Of a stretch of DNA of 40,619 nt, positions 9,319 to 18,267 are shown in pieces. The position numbers were made by a program, and so were the translations under genes. Position 1 is the first letter of the stretch. The number at the start of each line of letters is the position of its first letter. The notes under the pieces are model-generated. The model did no database searches, was not told where the DNA came from, and saw only the letters and a list, made by a program, of their open reading frames with translations. Source of the DNA: Nocardioidaceae bacterium (lineage in GTDB: Bacteria; Actinomycetota; Actinomycetes; Propionibacteriales; Nocardioidaceae); contig JACCYJ010000185.1 in the NCBI GenBank assembly GCA_013696555.1, forward strand, positions 1-40,619, given 5' to 3'.

Positions 9319-9762
9319 TTATACGTACCGACGGGCGACCACCTCGACACCGTCATCCACGGTCTCACCGGTCTCGCGAAACCCCAGTGAGGCGTACAAG
9401 CTCTTGGCGGCGGTGTTGTCCGGGGTGTAGCTGAGGGCAACCCCCGGGCAGTCGGGCTCGGCCTCGAAGCGTTCGATCAGCGTGGTGAGCGCGCTGCGGG
9501 CAATGCCGGTGCGCTGGGCTGCGGAGTCGATGACCAGGCCGCCGATCCATCGGCTGGCGTCGTCATCGACGCCCCACATGCAGAAGCCGACCACGGTGCC
9601 GCTGCGGGTTATAGCCAGCGGTTGCCACGTGGAGCCGTAGAAGCACAGACACAGGTAGTACGTCACCGCGGCGACGTACTCCGTCTGCTCCGGCCGGACC
9701 GTTAGCCCCGCGCACTCGCGCCAGTTCGCTGCGGTCACCGGCTCCAAGGTCAGGACGCTCAT
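9319..9762 (-). CDS. GNAT family N-acetyltransferase
   Basis: WIGGLVIDSAAQRTGIARSALTTLIERF and VALSYTPDNTAAKSLYASLGFRETGE GNAT motifs. Confidence 0.85.
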   Translation of the reverse strand: MSVLTLEPVTAANWRECAGLTVRPEQTEYVAAVTYYLCLCFYGSTWQPLAITRSGTVVGFCMWGVDDDASRWIGGLVIDSAAQRTGIARSALTTLIERFEAEPDCPGVALSYTPDNTAAKSLYASLGFRETGETVDDGVEVVARRYV

Positions 9763-9832
9763 ACGTACCCAGTCTGGGGAGTCTGCTCAGCCGTGCCAGC
9801 GATTTTTATCGTTGAGAGCACCGGTACGTCTC

Positions 9833-10378
9833 TTAGCCGCGAGCGACCCAGTCGTAGAACCGGTGGCGGCGCGGTGCCCAGTCCTTGATCCACGAACCGT
9901 CTCTGGCGGACTTGCCACCGACCACCGCGACCCGAATACTCCCCGGACGGTCCAAGCAACGCCGGGAGATCGTAAACGTCGACGTGTCGCGGCGGTAGTT
10001 CACGTTCATATCGAGTGGGCACGACCGCGGACCGCTGAGGTACTTCCAATGGCGCACTCGGTAGACGCTGTAGTCGGTCCCCGTACTCAGGCCACCACTC
10101 ACCCCGAACTCCGGCCCGACCCGACGCTTGTTCGTGTCGACGTAGACGGTCCAGCCGCCGGAGCGGCCGTCGACCAGGTCGTCATACCGAGCCGTCACTA
10201 CGACTCGCTGGAAGTTCTGCACCCGGACGTCCAGCACGTCGATGACAGCAGGTGCATCGCCGGCCCGGTCACGGAAGTTTTCACCATCCGCCTGGGCGGC
10301 AGGAGCCGTTAGCATCGTGGTAGCTGTCAGCGCTGCCATAGCGGCCGTCAGCGTCGAGAGTTGTCTGTTGTGCCACAT
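9833..10378 (-). CDS. Secreted protein of unknown function
   Basis: Signal peptide MWHNRQLSTLTAAMAALTATTMLTAPAAQA; mature part with D-rich N-terminus and paired Cys. Confidence 0.75.
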   Translation of the reverse strand: MWHNRQLSTLTAAMAALTATTMLTAPAAQADGENFRDRAGDAPAVIDVLDVRVQNFQRVVVTARYDDLVDGRSGGWTVYVDTNKRRVGPEFGVSGGLSTGTDYSVYRVRHWKYLSGPRSCPLDMNVNYRRDTSTFTISRRCLDRPGSIRVAVVGGKSARDGSWIKDWAPRRHRFYDWVARG

Positions 10379-10576
10379 GTCGACCTCCGTGTTCGAGTGG
10401 GTCTCGAGAGGAAGACGCGGCCCTGCTGAGTTTGGTTGCACGGCCGCTCGGCGAGGCGACCACAAGAGCACCATGCACATACGCCCCACCTCGTCCTGTA
10501 CTCCGTGGCGCTCGACTGCCGACGCCCATGTGCCCATGGTTACCGAAGTGACCCACGGGGCGGATTAGAACCCGGT

Positions 10577-11797
10577 ATGCGCACTTTTCGGGCCTGTCGG
10601 CATGGTCCTACCGCGCTGGTCGCGGGTAGGTTCGCGAGTTGGACGCGGCCGAGGGGGCGTATTAAAAGGCGGACGGAAGATGAGAGCAGTCATTCCGAAC
10701 TGGTCATCGCTTGTGCGGTTGTCGTCGTCTGCGGCCTTGTAGGGGCTTCGACAACGACATCCAACGCAGCCGTGCCAGTGCCGACGGCGGTGCCGGCCGA
10801 TGCGGAGACTGCACCGGTGAGTCATACCGGAGATGCGGCCGACGATCCCGCGCTGTGGATCAGTCCTAACGACCCGGCTGCGTCCCTCCTCATCGGTAAC
10901 GACAAGAAGGGTGCCCTTGTCGTCTACAACCTCGACGGCACGATCCGGCAGCAACTCACGACTAGCACAAGCTTCTGGGGCAACGTCGATGTGCGCCAGC
11001 GGGTGCAGGTCGGGTCGCGGACCCTGGACGTCGTGGCCACCACGAATGGCGGACTCCGGATGTACACGGTCGAGCCGTCCTCGCGCGAGCTGAGCCCGGT
11101 CACCGACGGGACTGGGGCAGTCCCCACCGGTGGCGGCGAAGGACTCTGCCTCTATGACAGCAGCCTCACTGGCGTTCTCTCGGCGTTCGTCATCACCCGA
11201 GCGGGTCAGGTCCGGCAGTACGAGATCCACGACTCGGACGGTGATGGCCTGCTCCAGGGCGTATTGCGGCGCGAGTTCCAGGTCGGCTCGGAGGCTGAAG
11301 GGTGCGTGGCCGATGACGAACACGGCGCTCTGTACGTCGCTCAAGAGGACGTCGGACTGTGGCGTTATGGGGCCGAGCCAACCGCGGGCAACGCCAGGAC
11401 GATGGTCGACGCCGTCCAACCGTCCGGGCACCTGGCCGCCGATGTCGAGGGCGTGACGTTGGTGGACTTGGCGGGTGGTGGTGGGTACGTCATCGCATCC
11501 GCTCAATACGTGGCCAAGGCGAATCAGTCGTACTTCACCGTGTACAACAGACGCACCAACGCCTACGTCGGCGCGTTCCGGATCGAGGCCGGCGTCACCG
11601 CCGATGGATGTGAGCGCACCGACGGGATCACCGCCTACGCCGGCGACCTCGGTCCCGCATATCCCTCGGGCATCTTCGTGTGTCAAGACACCAACAACCA
11701 GCTGCCAGGCACCTCAGGCAACCAGAACTTCAAGCTGGTCCGGCTGGAGAAGGTGGTCGATCTCAACCCGGGCTCCGGGGGCTCACTGACCGGATGA
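10577..11797 (+). CDS. Beta-propeller phytase (3-phytase-like), secreted; start uncertain
   Basis: GDAADDPALWISPNDPAASLLIGNDKKGALVVYNLDGTIRQQL...NVDVRQ, GEGLCLY, EGCVADDEHGALYVAQEDVGLWRY, DVEGVTLV, DGITAYAGDLGPAYPSGIFVCQD BPP motifs. Confidence 0.85.
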   Translation: MRTFRACRHGPTALVAGRFASWTRPRGRIKRRTEDESSHSELVIACAVVVVCGLVGASTTTSNAAVPVPTAVPADAETAPVSHTGDAADDPALWISPNDPAASLLIGNDKKGALVVYNLDGTIRQQLTTSTSFWGNVDVRQRVQVGSRTLDVVATTNGGLRMYTVEPSSRELSPVTDGTGAVPTGGGEGLCLYDSSLTGVLSAFVITRAGQVRQYEIHDSDGDGLLQGVLRREFQVGSEAEGCVADDEHGALYVAQEDVGLWRYGAEPTAGNARTMVDAVQPSGHLAADVEGVTLVDLAGGGGYVIASAQYVAKANQSYFTVYNRRTNAYVGAFRIEAGVTADGCERTDGITAYAGDLGPAYPSGIFVCQDTNNQLPGTSGNQNFKLVRLEKVVDLNPGSGGSLTG

Positions 11798-11833
11798 CCG
11801 CTTTCCGCGGTGGGCACCCTCTACGGTGCTCAC

Positions 11834-12058
11834 ATGGCAGCCATTGTCTTGCGCGTGCGACTCGTGGGCGGTGACCAGGTCGACGTCTCGCTCGACGACC
11901 CGAGCATCGCTGAGCCCGAGCAGTTGATCGAAAACGCTGTGGCCCTGCTGGCCAACGACTCCGGGGTGCTTCGTTGCACACACGGGGACCGACTCGTGGT
12001 GCTCTACGGCCGGGCCGTCGCCGGCCTGGAGGTAGGACCACGTGGCGCCGTGCTGTGA
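11834..12058 (+). CDS. Small hypothetical protein
   Basis: MAAIVLRVRLVGGDQVDVSLDDPSIAEPEQLIENAVALLANDSGVLRCTHGDRLVVLYGRAVAGLEVGPRGAVL; compositionally plausible. Confidence 0.55.
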   Translation: MAAIVLRVRLVGGDQVDVSLDDPSIAEPEQLIENAVALLANDSGVLRCTHGDRLVVLYGRAVAGLEVGPRGAVL

Positions 12059-12059
12059 A

Positions 12060-12419
12060 TCAAGCCACGCGGTGGCGCGGCCAAGCGAGCCAAATGACCC
12101 CAGCGGCGCCAGCCACCAATAGCCCGAGCCCCGGCGCGCTCCACCAATGACTCGGCAGCTCTACCAGCCCGTCTTGCAGCCGTTGCCTGGCCCCCATCAC
12201 CCACACCGCCCCCAGAGCCAGTGTTCCAATGCTGGCAACCAACACGAATCTGCGCATGATGCTTCTTTCTCTGATCGCGGCGGCCCGAAGTCTCAGGCAC
12301 ATCCACAACAGGTCCAGCCGATCCGCGACCGGTCGTTCGGAGCCCGCCAGCAAGTCGAGGACCTCGGTCCCGTACCGCCGGCGCCAGTCGGCTGGGGCCA
12401 ACCACAAGATCCTGCTCAT
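12060..12419 (-). CDS. Hypothetical membrane protein downstream of padR
   Basis: ATGA overlap with upstream PadR gene; two TM segments. Confidence 0.65.
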   Translation of the reverse strand: MSRILWLAPADWRRRYGTEVLDLLAGSERPVADRLDLLWMCLRLRAAAIRERSIMRRFVLVASIGTLALGAVWVMGARQRLQDGLVELPSHWWSAPGLGLLVAGAAGVIWLAWPRHRVA

Positions 12420-12739
12420 GCGGGACCAGCCTGCGGCATGGAGCGAAGCCGTCGCTGAGCTTCCGCGCTCACGGCTGCCATCGTCTGCACCTCGGTGCGG
12501 ACAAGTGCCAGCCCCGCCGGCGTCAGGCGGTACGGCCGCCTTCGACCGTCGGCGGCATCTTCGGCCACCAGGCCAGCGCGTACGAGCCGCGAAACTGCTC
12601 CGTACAAGGTGCCGGGGCCGGGTCGAGACCCGGTGAGGCGCTCGATGTCGTCGGCCACGGCGTACCCGTGCCTGGCTCCACCAGCCAAGCTGATCATGAC
12701 CAGCAGTGCCGGCTCACTGAATTTCGGCGATCGCCCCAT
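12416..12739 (-). CDS. PadR family transcriptional regulator
   Basis: LVMISLAGGARHGYAVADDIERLTGSRPGPGTLYGAVSRLVRAGLVAEDAADGRRRPYRLTPAG. Confidence 0.9.
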   Translation of the reverse strand: MGRSPKFSEPALLVMISLAGGARHGYAVADDIERLTGSRPGPGTLYGAVSRLVRAGLVAEDAADGRRRPYRLTPAGLALVRTEVQTMAAVSAEAQRRLRSMPQAGPA

Positions 12740-12766
12740 GGATCCCTTCCTATTACGCACACCGTA

Positions 12767-12781
12767 GTACGTTGCGCGTAC
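12767..12781. promoter_or_regulatory. Candidate PadR autoregulatory operator
   Basis: Inverted repeat GTACG-TTGCG-CGTAC just upstream of the padR start. Confidence 0.35.
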
Positions 12782-12860
12782 CATAGCAAACATCCCATGT
12801 ACCCACTGCTGCAGTGCATGGCAAGCATGGAACCGGATCAGGACGGGTACGACGACACCC

Positions 12861-13532
12861 ATGGCCGACGGAGTGCTGCTCGATGTCGACGGGACGCTGG
12901 TCGACACGGTCTACCTGCACGTGGTGGCCTGGCAGCAGGCTTTCCTCGAGCACGATCACGTGATTCCCTCGGCTCGGCTGCATGCTGCCATCGGCATGGG
13001 TGGCGATCGACTCGTGGCCTGGGTCGCCGGCGACGAGGTCGAGACCCACAAAGGCGACATGCTGCGGGAGCGCTGGGAGGTGCTGTTCGACGGGATGCTG
13101 GATCGGGTTCGCCCAACAAACGGGGCGGCCGACCTCGTCCGGACGATCAAGGACCACGGACTACCCATCGCCTTCGCGTCCTCCGGCAAGGACAAGCACC
13201 TGGCCGCCGCGCGCCGGCAACTCGACGTCGACGACTGCATCGATGCCATCGCCACCACCGACGACGTCGAGAGCTCCAAGCCGGACGACGACTTGTTGCG
13301 CGTCACAGCCGACAAGATCCACGCCGGTGCGCCGGTGCTGATCGGCGACTCGCCCTGGGATGCAAGCGCAGCCGCCAAGGCCGGCATGCCTGTCTTGCTG
13401 GTGCGCACCGGTGGCTTCAGCGACGCGGCGCTGCGGGAGCAGGGCGGCGCGAGCGCTCTCATCTTCGACGACCCAGCCGACCTGGCCCGACGGCTCGATG
13501 AGACGCCGTTGGGCCGTGAAAGGCGCAACTAG
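12861..13532 (+). CDS. HAD superfamily hydrolase (phosphatase/beta-phosphoglucomutase-like)
   Basis: LLDVDGTLVDTVYLHVVAWQQAF; FASSGKDKHL; LIGDSPWDASAAAKAGMPVLLVRTGG. Confidence 0.9.
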   Translation: MADGVLLDVDGTLVDTVYLHVVAWQQAFLEHDHVIPSARLHAAIGMGGDRLVAWVAGDEVETHKGDMLRERWEVLFDGMLDRVRPTNGAADLVRTIKDHGLPIAFASSGKDKHLAAARRQLDVDDCIDAIATTDDVESSKPDDDLLRVTADKIHAGAPVLIGDSPWDASAAAKAGMPVLLVRTGGFSDAALREQGGASALIFDDPADLARRLDETPLGRERRN

Positions 13533-14323
13533 ATCTCGCGCCAACTTGCGTCGGCGGTGTCGTGACCGTGAGCGGCCATCCCCATCAGGCCGCCGTCAAC
13601 CACCCACGACGTCGACGTCACGTATCCCGAGCGCGGTGATGCCAGGAACGCGATCACCGACGCCACCTCGTTGACGTGGCCTGGGCGCCCGAGCGGGTTA
13701 CCGGCACGGTCCTCGTGGTAGGCGTCCAGCTCCGCCTTGCCGGTCATGGGGGTCGCGATCTCGCCGGGGGCAACTGACACCACCGTGATGTCGTGCTCGG
13801 CCAGCTCCAGCGCCAGCACCTTGCCGAACATCCCGAGGCCGGCCTTCGCAGCACAGTAGGCCGACGACCCCAACCGGGGCACATGCTCATGGACGCTGGT
13901 CACGTTGATGATGCGTCCGCCACCGTACCTGGTCATCATGTGCCGGGCAGCTGCCTGCGCACACAGGAACGGTCCGTCCAGATCGGTTGCCACCACGTCA
14001 CGCCAGCTCTGGTAGGACATGTCGACCACACGGACCGCGGTTCCGGTGCCGGCGTTGTTGACGAGCACACCAAGTCCACCCAGCTGGCTCACCAGCTCGC
14101 CGATCGCGTGCGCGGCGTCGGGGCCAGCCAGCTCCTGGTGCGCCACGAAGCAGCGCTGGCCCCGTTGCTCGACCTCCGCCACGGTGTCGGCCGCGCCCGA
14201 CTCATCGGTGTGGAACGTGATGCCCAGGTCGAAGCCCTCGTCGGCCAAGACATGGGCGGTTGCCTTACCGATGCCGGAGTCGGCTCCGGTCACGATGGCG
14301 AGTCGGGGGTAGTGGCCGCTCAT
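13529..14323 (-). CDS. SDR family oxidoreductase
   Basis: AIVTGADSGIGKATA; NNAG; SSAYCAAKAGL; ATG at 14323 in ATGA overlap with upstream gene. Confidence 0.9.
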   Translation of the reverse strand: MSGHYPRLAIVTGADSGIGKATAHVLADEGFDLGITFHTDESGAADTVAEVEQRGQRCFVAHQELAGPDAAHAIGELVSQLGGLGVLVNNAGTGTAVRVVDMSYQSWRDVVATDLDGPFLCAQAAARHMMTRYGGGRIINVTSVHEHVPRLGSSAYCAAKAGLGMFGKVLALELAEHDITVVSVAPGEIATPMTGKAELDAYHEDRAGNPLGRPGHVNEVASVIAFLASPRSGYVTSTSWVVDGGLMGMAAHGHDTADASWREI

Positions 14324-15933
14324 CTCGACCGCCGCAGTCGGGCGTGGGCGAGAGCGGCGCGGGCAGCGTTGGAGCCGGGACCGCCGTGCACTCCGCCGCC
14401 GGGGTGCGCGGACGCCGAACCCAGGTACAGGCCCTTCACCGGCGTCTCGGCCCGTCCCAGCCCCGGCACCGGCCGGAAGATCAGCTGCTGGTGCAACGAC
14501 GACGTGCCTCCGTTCAGCGAGCCGTACTCGAGGTTCTCGTCGAGCCGCTGCAGGTCGAGGGGGCTCAGCACCCTGCGGCTGAGGACGCGAGAGCCGAAAC
14601 CCGGGGCATAACGTTCTACGCGGGCCTGTATCCGGTCGGCCATGCGTTCCCCATCCGAGTGGTCCCAAGTTCCCCGAATGCTGCCATCACCGGCATCGGC
14701 GCGCACCTCGTGCGGCACATGGGTGTACGCCCACGCCGACTCGGTGCCCTGCGGCGAACGGGTGGGGTCCGAGGTCGTCATCTGCCCGAGCAGCAACAGC
14801 GGTTCGGCGGGTACGGTGTGCGCGCCGATCTGGGCGGCAGTGATCACGACGTGGTCCATCCCCTCGGTGATGTGGACGGTTCCGGGCGAGCTCACCGGCA
14901 CTCCCTTCCAGGGGATAGGACCGTTCAGGGCCCAGTCGACCTTGACGGTGCCCGGGTCCCACTCGAACCGCTGCATGCGAGAGCACAGCTTGGCCGGCAG
15001 GTCATCCCACGCGACGAGTCCGCCGTACAACCGCGGCGCCGCCACATCAGCGACCACTGCCTTCCGTACGGAGATCCGCTCACCGTCGTCGGTCTCGACG
15101 CCCACGGCACGACCGGCCTGGACGACGACCCGCACGACACGGGCGCCACAGCGGATCTGTCCTCCCTGCGCCGTGAACCGGTCGGCGAGTGCCTGGCTGA
15201 GACGACCAGCTCCTCCCTCTGGCACCGGCCAGCCCACTTCGTGCCCGAGCATGCACAACAGCCAGCCCATGAGGCCGGACCCTGGAGCGGTCGGAGGGAT
15301 GTCAGCGTGACCGGCGTTGCCGCCGATCAGCACCCGAGCCGCCTCACCGTTGAAGCGCTCGCCGACGGACTGGGCGCTGGAAAGCAGGAGCTGGAAGAAG
15401 GCCAACCCGCCGACAGCGGGTGCTCGCAGCGCCAGTCCGAGGCCGTGGCGCACGGGTGGGAAGGGGGTGAGCAGCGCGCCGATCAGTGACGGCTTCACCA
15501 CGTCCCAGATCCGTTTCATCTCCAGCCAGGTATCACCGTCACCGGGGCTTCGCTCGTCGAGACCGGCCGCCGTCGCCGCCGCGTCGCGGTGCAGCATCGC
15601 CCACGAGCCGTCATCGAACGGTGTACCGACGACCGCCGGCGCGTGCCGCCAGACCAGCCCGTGCTTCTCCAGATCGAGGCGCTGCAACGTCGGAGACGCC
15701 GCGGTGAGGGGGTAGAACGAGCTGAACGTGTCGTGGATGAAGCCGTCGTGCACTGTCGTGTCACTGCGCACCGCGCCGCCGACGGTGTCCTGCGACTCCA
15801 CCAACAGCACCTCCCAGCCGGCGTCTGCAAGGAGGTTGGCCGCTACCAGGCCATTAGGTCCGCTGCCGATGACGACGGCGTCGTACGCCGCGCGACCCGG
15901 CACGGTAGTGTCCGAAGCAGCCATAACCGTCAT
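14320..15933 (-). CDS. NAD(P)/FAD-dependent oxidoreductase (phytoene desaturase-like)
   Basis: DAVVIGSGPNGLVAANLLADAGWEVLLVESQDTVGGAVRSD; C-terminal PVKGLYLGSASAHPGGGVHGGPGSNAA. Confidence 0.9.
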   Translation of the reverse strand: MTVMAASDTTVPGRAAYDAVVIGSGPNGLVAANLLADAGWEVLLVESQDTVGGAVRSDTTVHDGFIHDTFSSFYPLTAASPTLQRLDLEKHGLVWRHAPAVVGTPFDDGSWAMLHRDAAATAAGLDERSPGDGDTWLEMKRIWDVVKPSLIGALLTPFPPVRHGLGLALRAPAVGGLAFFQLLLSSAQSVGERFNGEAARVLIGGNAGHADIPPTAPGSGLMGWLLCMLGHEVGWPVPEGGAGRLSQALADRFTAQGGQIRCGARVVRVVVQAGRAVGVETDDGERISVRKAVVADVAAPRLYGGLVAWDDLPAKLCSRMQRFEWDPGTVKVDWALNGPIPWKGVPVSSPGTVHITEGMDHVVITAAQIGAHTVPAEPLLLLGQMTTSDPTRSPQGTESAWAYTHVPHEVRADAGDGSIRGTWDHSDGERMADRIQARVERYAPGFGSRVLSRRVLSPLDLQRLDENLEYGSLNGGTSSLHQQLIFRPVPGLGRAETPVKGLYLGSASAHPGGGVHGGPGSNAARAALAHARLRRSR

Positions 15934-16010
15934 CCCTTCTGCTGGTACCCGGCCATCATGTTCCCACCAGGACGAGCATCGACTGGACGCGGTCGGGGTA
16001 ACAACCGGAC

Positions 16011-16451
16011 ATGAGCGTCACCATCCGCGAGTTCCAGTGCCAGCCTGAGCACGTCTTCGACGTCTTGCGAGACGGGTGGTCGTACGCCGCGTGGGTGGTC
16101 GGCGCGGCGCGGATCCGCGAGGTCGACGAAACCTGGCCGGCCGTCGGGTCACGGTTACAACACTCGGTGGGTGTCTGGCCGATGATGCTGGGCGACAGCA
16201 CCGAGGTGGAGGCGATCGATCCGCCTCGCCTGCTGCAGCTGCGGGCGCGAGCGTGGCCGAGCGGTGAGGCGAGGGTGCGGTTCGAGCTCGAGTCCACGGC
16301 GGGACAGTGCCGCGTCGTCATCACCGAGAAAGTTGTGGCCGGCCCGGCCCGGCTGATTCCGAACGTGTTGGAGAACGCCTTGATGCACTGGCGAAACACT
16401 GAGAGCCTGCGCCGCCTCGCCTACCTGGCAGAGCGTCATTCCCGGCGCTGA
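16011..16451 (+). CDS. SRPBCC family protein
   Basis: PEHVFDVLRDGWSYAAWVVGAARIREVD... START/Bet v1-like pattern. Confidence 0.8.
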   Translation: MSVTIREFQCQPEHVFDVLRDGWSYAAWVVGAARIREVDETWPAVGSRLQHSVGVWPMMLGDSTEVEAIDPPRLLQLRARAWPSGEARVRFELESTAGQCRVVITEKVVAGPARLIPNVLENALMHWRNTESLRRLAYLAERHSRR

Positions 16452-17254
16452 CACGCATCAACTGTCACACTGATCACAGGCCTACGGAGATGTGGGCAGC
16501 GGCTGGTACCAGTCTTTGGAGCCTTGGAGGCATCCCCTTGAGCGCAACCGCACGGAGCGTCAACACCACGGGCCGTCCCCTCATCTGCCTCGTGGCGACG
16601 GCAGTGGGCGCGGTCTTCCTGCTCACCGCCGTTCTCGGCTTCGTCCCAGGAATCACCACCAACCTCTACGACGGCCTCGAGCTCGCCGGCCACGACGGTA
16701 ATGCCAAGTTGCTCGGTCTCTTCGAGGTCTCGGTCCTGCTCAACATCGTTCACGGACTGTATGGAGTGGCGGGTCTCGCGATGGCACGCACCGCGGCCAG
16801 TGCTCGCACCTACCTGATCGGTGGTGGGGTCATCTACCTGGTGCTGTGGATCTACGGGCTGATCATCGACCAGACGAGCGACGCCAACTTCGTCCCGCTG
16901 AACGACGCCGACAACTGGTTGCACCTCGGTCTCGGTGTCGGCATGATCGCGCTCGGACTGGTCTCCGGTCGGACGGACTCGCGCCGCACCTGATCGGTCA
17001 GAGAAATCGGGGCTGATGACCGTGGCGCCGTCATCAGCCCCGGATGCGGTAGGGCGGATGAGTTTGTGGGTGCCGTCGCACCATGGCAGCAGAGATGACT
17101 TGCCACACCGGCACACTGCCACTACCGGTCGCTTCACCTCGTGGGGAATGCCATCGGCATCGCGAATGACATCGGCGCCGCGCACCAGCATTGGACCGCC
17201 CGGGCAGAGCGTCACCTCGACCGCATGGTCGCCGCCACAACGACGCTTGGTCAC
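16436..17254 (-). CDS. CDGSH iron-sulfur domain protein (conserved part about 17040-17254; downstream antisense extension doubtful)
   Basis: VTLCPGGPMLVRGADVIRDADGIPHEVKRPVVAVCRCGKSSLLPWCDGTHK; no stop codon in this frame until 16436. Confidence 0.6.
   Translation of the reverse strand: MTKRRCGGDHAVEVTLCPGGPMLVRGADVIRDADGIPHEVKRPVVAVCRCGKSSLLPWCDGTHKLIRPTASGADDGATVISPDFSDRSGAARVRPTGDQSERDHADTETEVQPVVGVVQRDEVGVARLVDDQPVDPQHQVDDPTTDQVGASTGRGACHRETRHSIQSVNDVEQDRDLEETEQLGITVVAGELEAVVEVGGDSWDEAENGGEQEDRAHCRRHEADEGTARGVDAPCGCAQGDASKAPKTGTSRCPHLRRPVISVTVDACQRRE
16538..16993 (+). CDS. DUF4383 domain membrane protein (TTG start proposed)
   Basis: GLFEVSVLLNIVHGLYGVAGLAMARTAASARTYLIGGGVIYLVLWIYGLI...ADNWLHLGLGVGMIALG. 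Confidence 0.75.
   Translation: MSATARSVNTTGRPLICLVATAVGAVFLLTAVLGFVPGITTNLYDGLELAGHDGNAKLLGLFEVSVLLNIVHGLYGVAGLAMARTAASARTYLIGGGVIYLVLWIYGLIIDQTSDANFVPLNDADNWLHLGLGVGMIALGLVSGRTDSRRT
17009..17041. terminator. Bidirectional stem-loop terminator
   Basis: GGGGCTGATGAC-CGTGGCGCC-GTCATCAGCCCC: perfect 12-bp stem, 9-nt loop, between convergent genes. Confidence 0.75.
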
Positions 17255-18267
17255 GCCCGCGACCTGACCACGTCTCGGCGGCGTGACCCGACCTCACACG
17301 AACACATGGGCTCCGGACAACCGCCACGTGCGAGTCGGCTTACGGAGTGCGCGGACCGGACGAGACGGGCTCCTCGGTACGGTACCCCTCCCCGGAGACG
17401 CTGCAACACCGCGATCCAGATGCACACTGCCCGTTCAGCAGTCCACACCGGAGCCCACCACGCAGCAGTGGCAGCGAAGACATGACGGCCACCGTGTCGA
17501 CGTCTGCCGTACTCCGCAAGAACCACCGACGCCCCTGCCAACATGAGCGCGGACCTTCCGGCCGTGCGGCGGGCGGCAGCCACCGCCATGGCCGGAAGCA
17601 GAGCCAGCTCGATGAGTAATCGCCCCGGCTGGGCCAAGCTGTCGTAAGCCTGACGTACTCGCTGTCCGCGAAAATGCGCGATCGGGGGCGGTAGCCGCCG
17701 GACGTACACGTCAGAGGCCACCCGCTGGCGCCGGCCGTGAACATGCATGGTGCGGATCAGCTCGAGGTTCTCGAACAGCACCGCGCCGCAGTAGCCATTC
17801 GACCGCTCCAGGGCGTGGCGGCGGACTGCCAGGGTGCCCGGGTAGTCGGCCCCGAGGGCACGATTGAGCAGCGTGCGCGCGGTGTCCCAGCGCGCGTGCC
17901 ACGGTAGTGGGTCGAAGTAGTTCTGCGGCCGCACCAGGTCGACATCGGCCATGAGGTCGACGACCTGGCGCAACGTCGCAGCGTCGTAGCGAACGTCATC
18001 GTCGGCGATGACGACGACATCACCAGTCGCCGCTTGCAGCCCGTCGAGGACGCCGGCGACCTTGCCGTTGAGGCAACGCGACGACACCGGAAAGTGCACC
18101 ACCCGATGACCCCACTGACGGTGGTTGTCGGCGAAGACCTCCGGGGGCGACCCGTCGGCTACCACCACCTCTACGTGTGCGGCCAGCCACGTCAGGTACG
18201 ACGCCAGCTCGCGGTCGGGTGTCGGCGTCGGGCGCCGCAGCGGCAGCAGGTAGGTCGTTCGGCTCAT
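17251..18267 (-). CDS. Glycosyltransferase family 2
   Basis: VEVVVADGSPPEVF, GDVVVIADDDVRYDAATLRQVVDLM; ATGA overlaps on both ends. Confidence 0.85.
   Translation of the reverse strand: MSRTTYLLPLRRPTPTPDRELASYLTWLAAHVEVVVADGSPPEVFADNHRQWGHRVVHFPVSSRCLNGKVAGVLDGLQAATGDVVVIADDDVRYDAATLRQVVDLMADVDLVRPQNYFDPLPWHARWDTARTLLNRALGADYPGTLAVRRHALERSNGYCGAVLFENLELIRTMHVHGRRQRVASDVYVRRLPPPIAHFRGQRVRQAYDSLAQPGRLLIELALLPAMAVAAARRTAGRSALMLAGASVVLAEYGRRRHGGRHVFAATAAWWAPVWTAERAVCIWIAVLQRLRGGVPYRGARLVRSAHSVSRLARGGCPEPMCSCEVGSRRRDVVRSRA

Noticed and set aside
14260-15489. 409-aa plus-strand ORF
   Set aside because: Antisense to the FAD oxidoreductase, which has clear Rossmann motifs; the antisense frame has none
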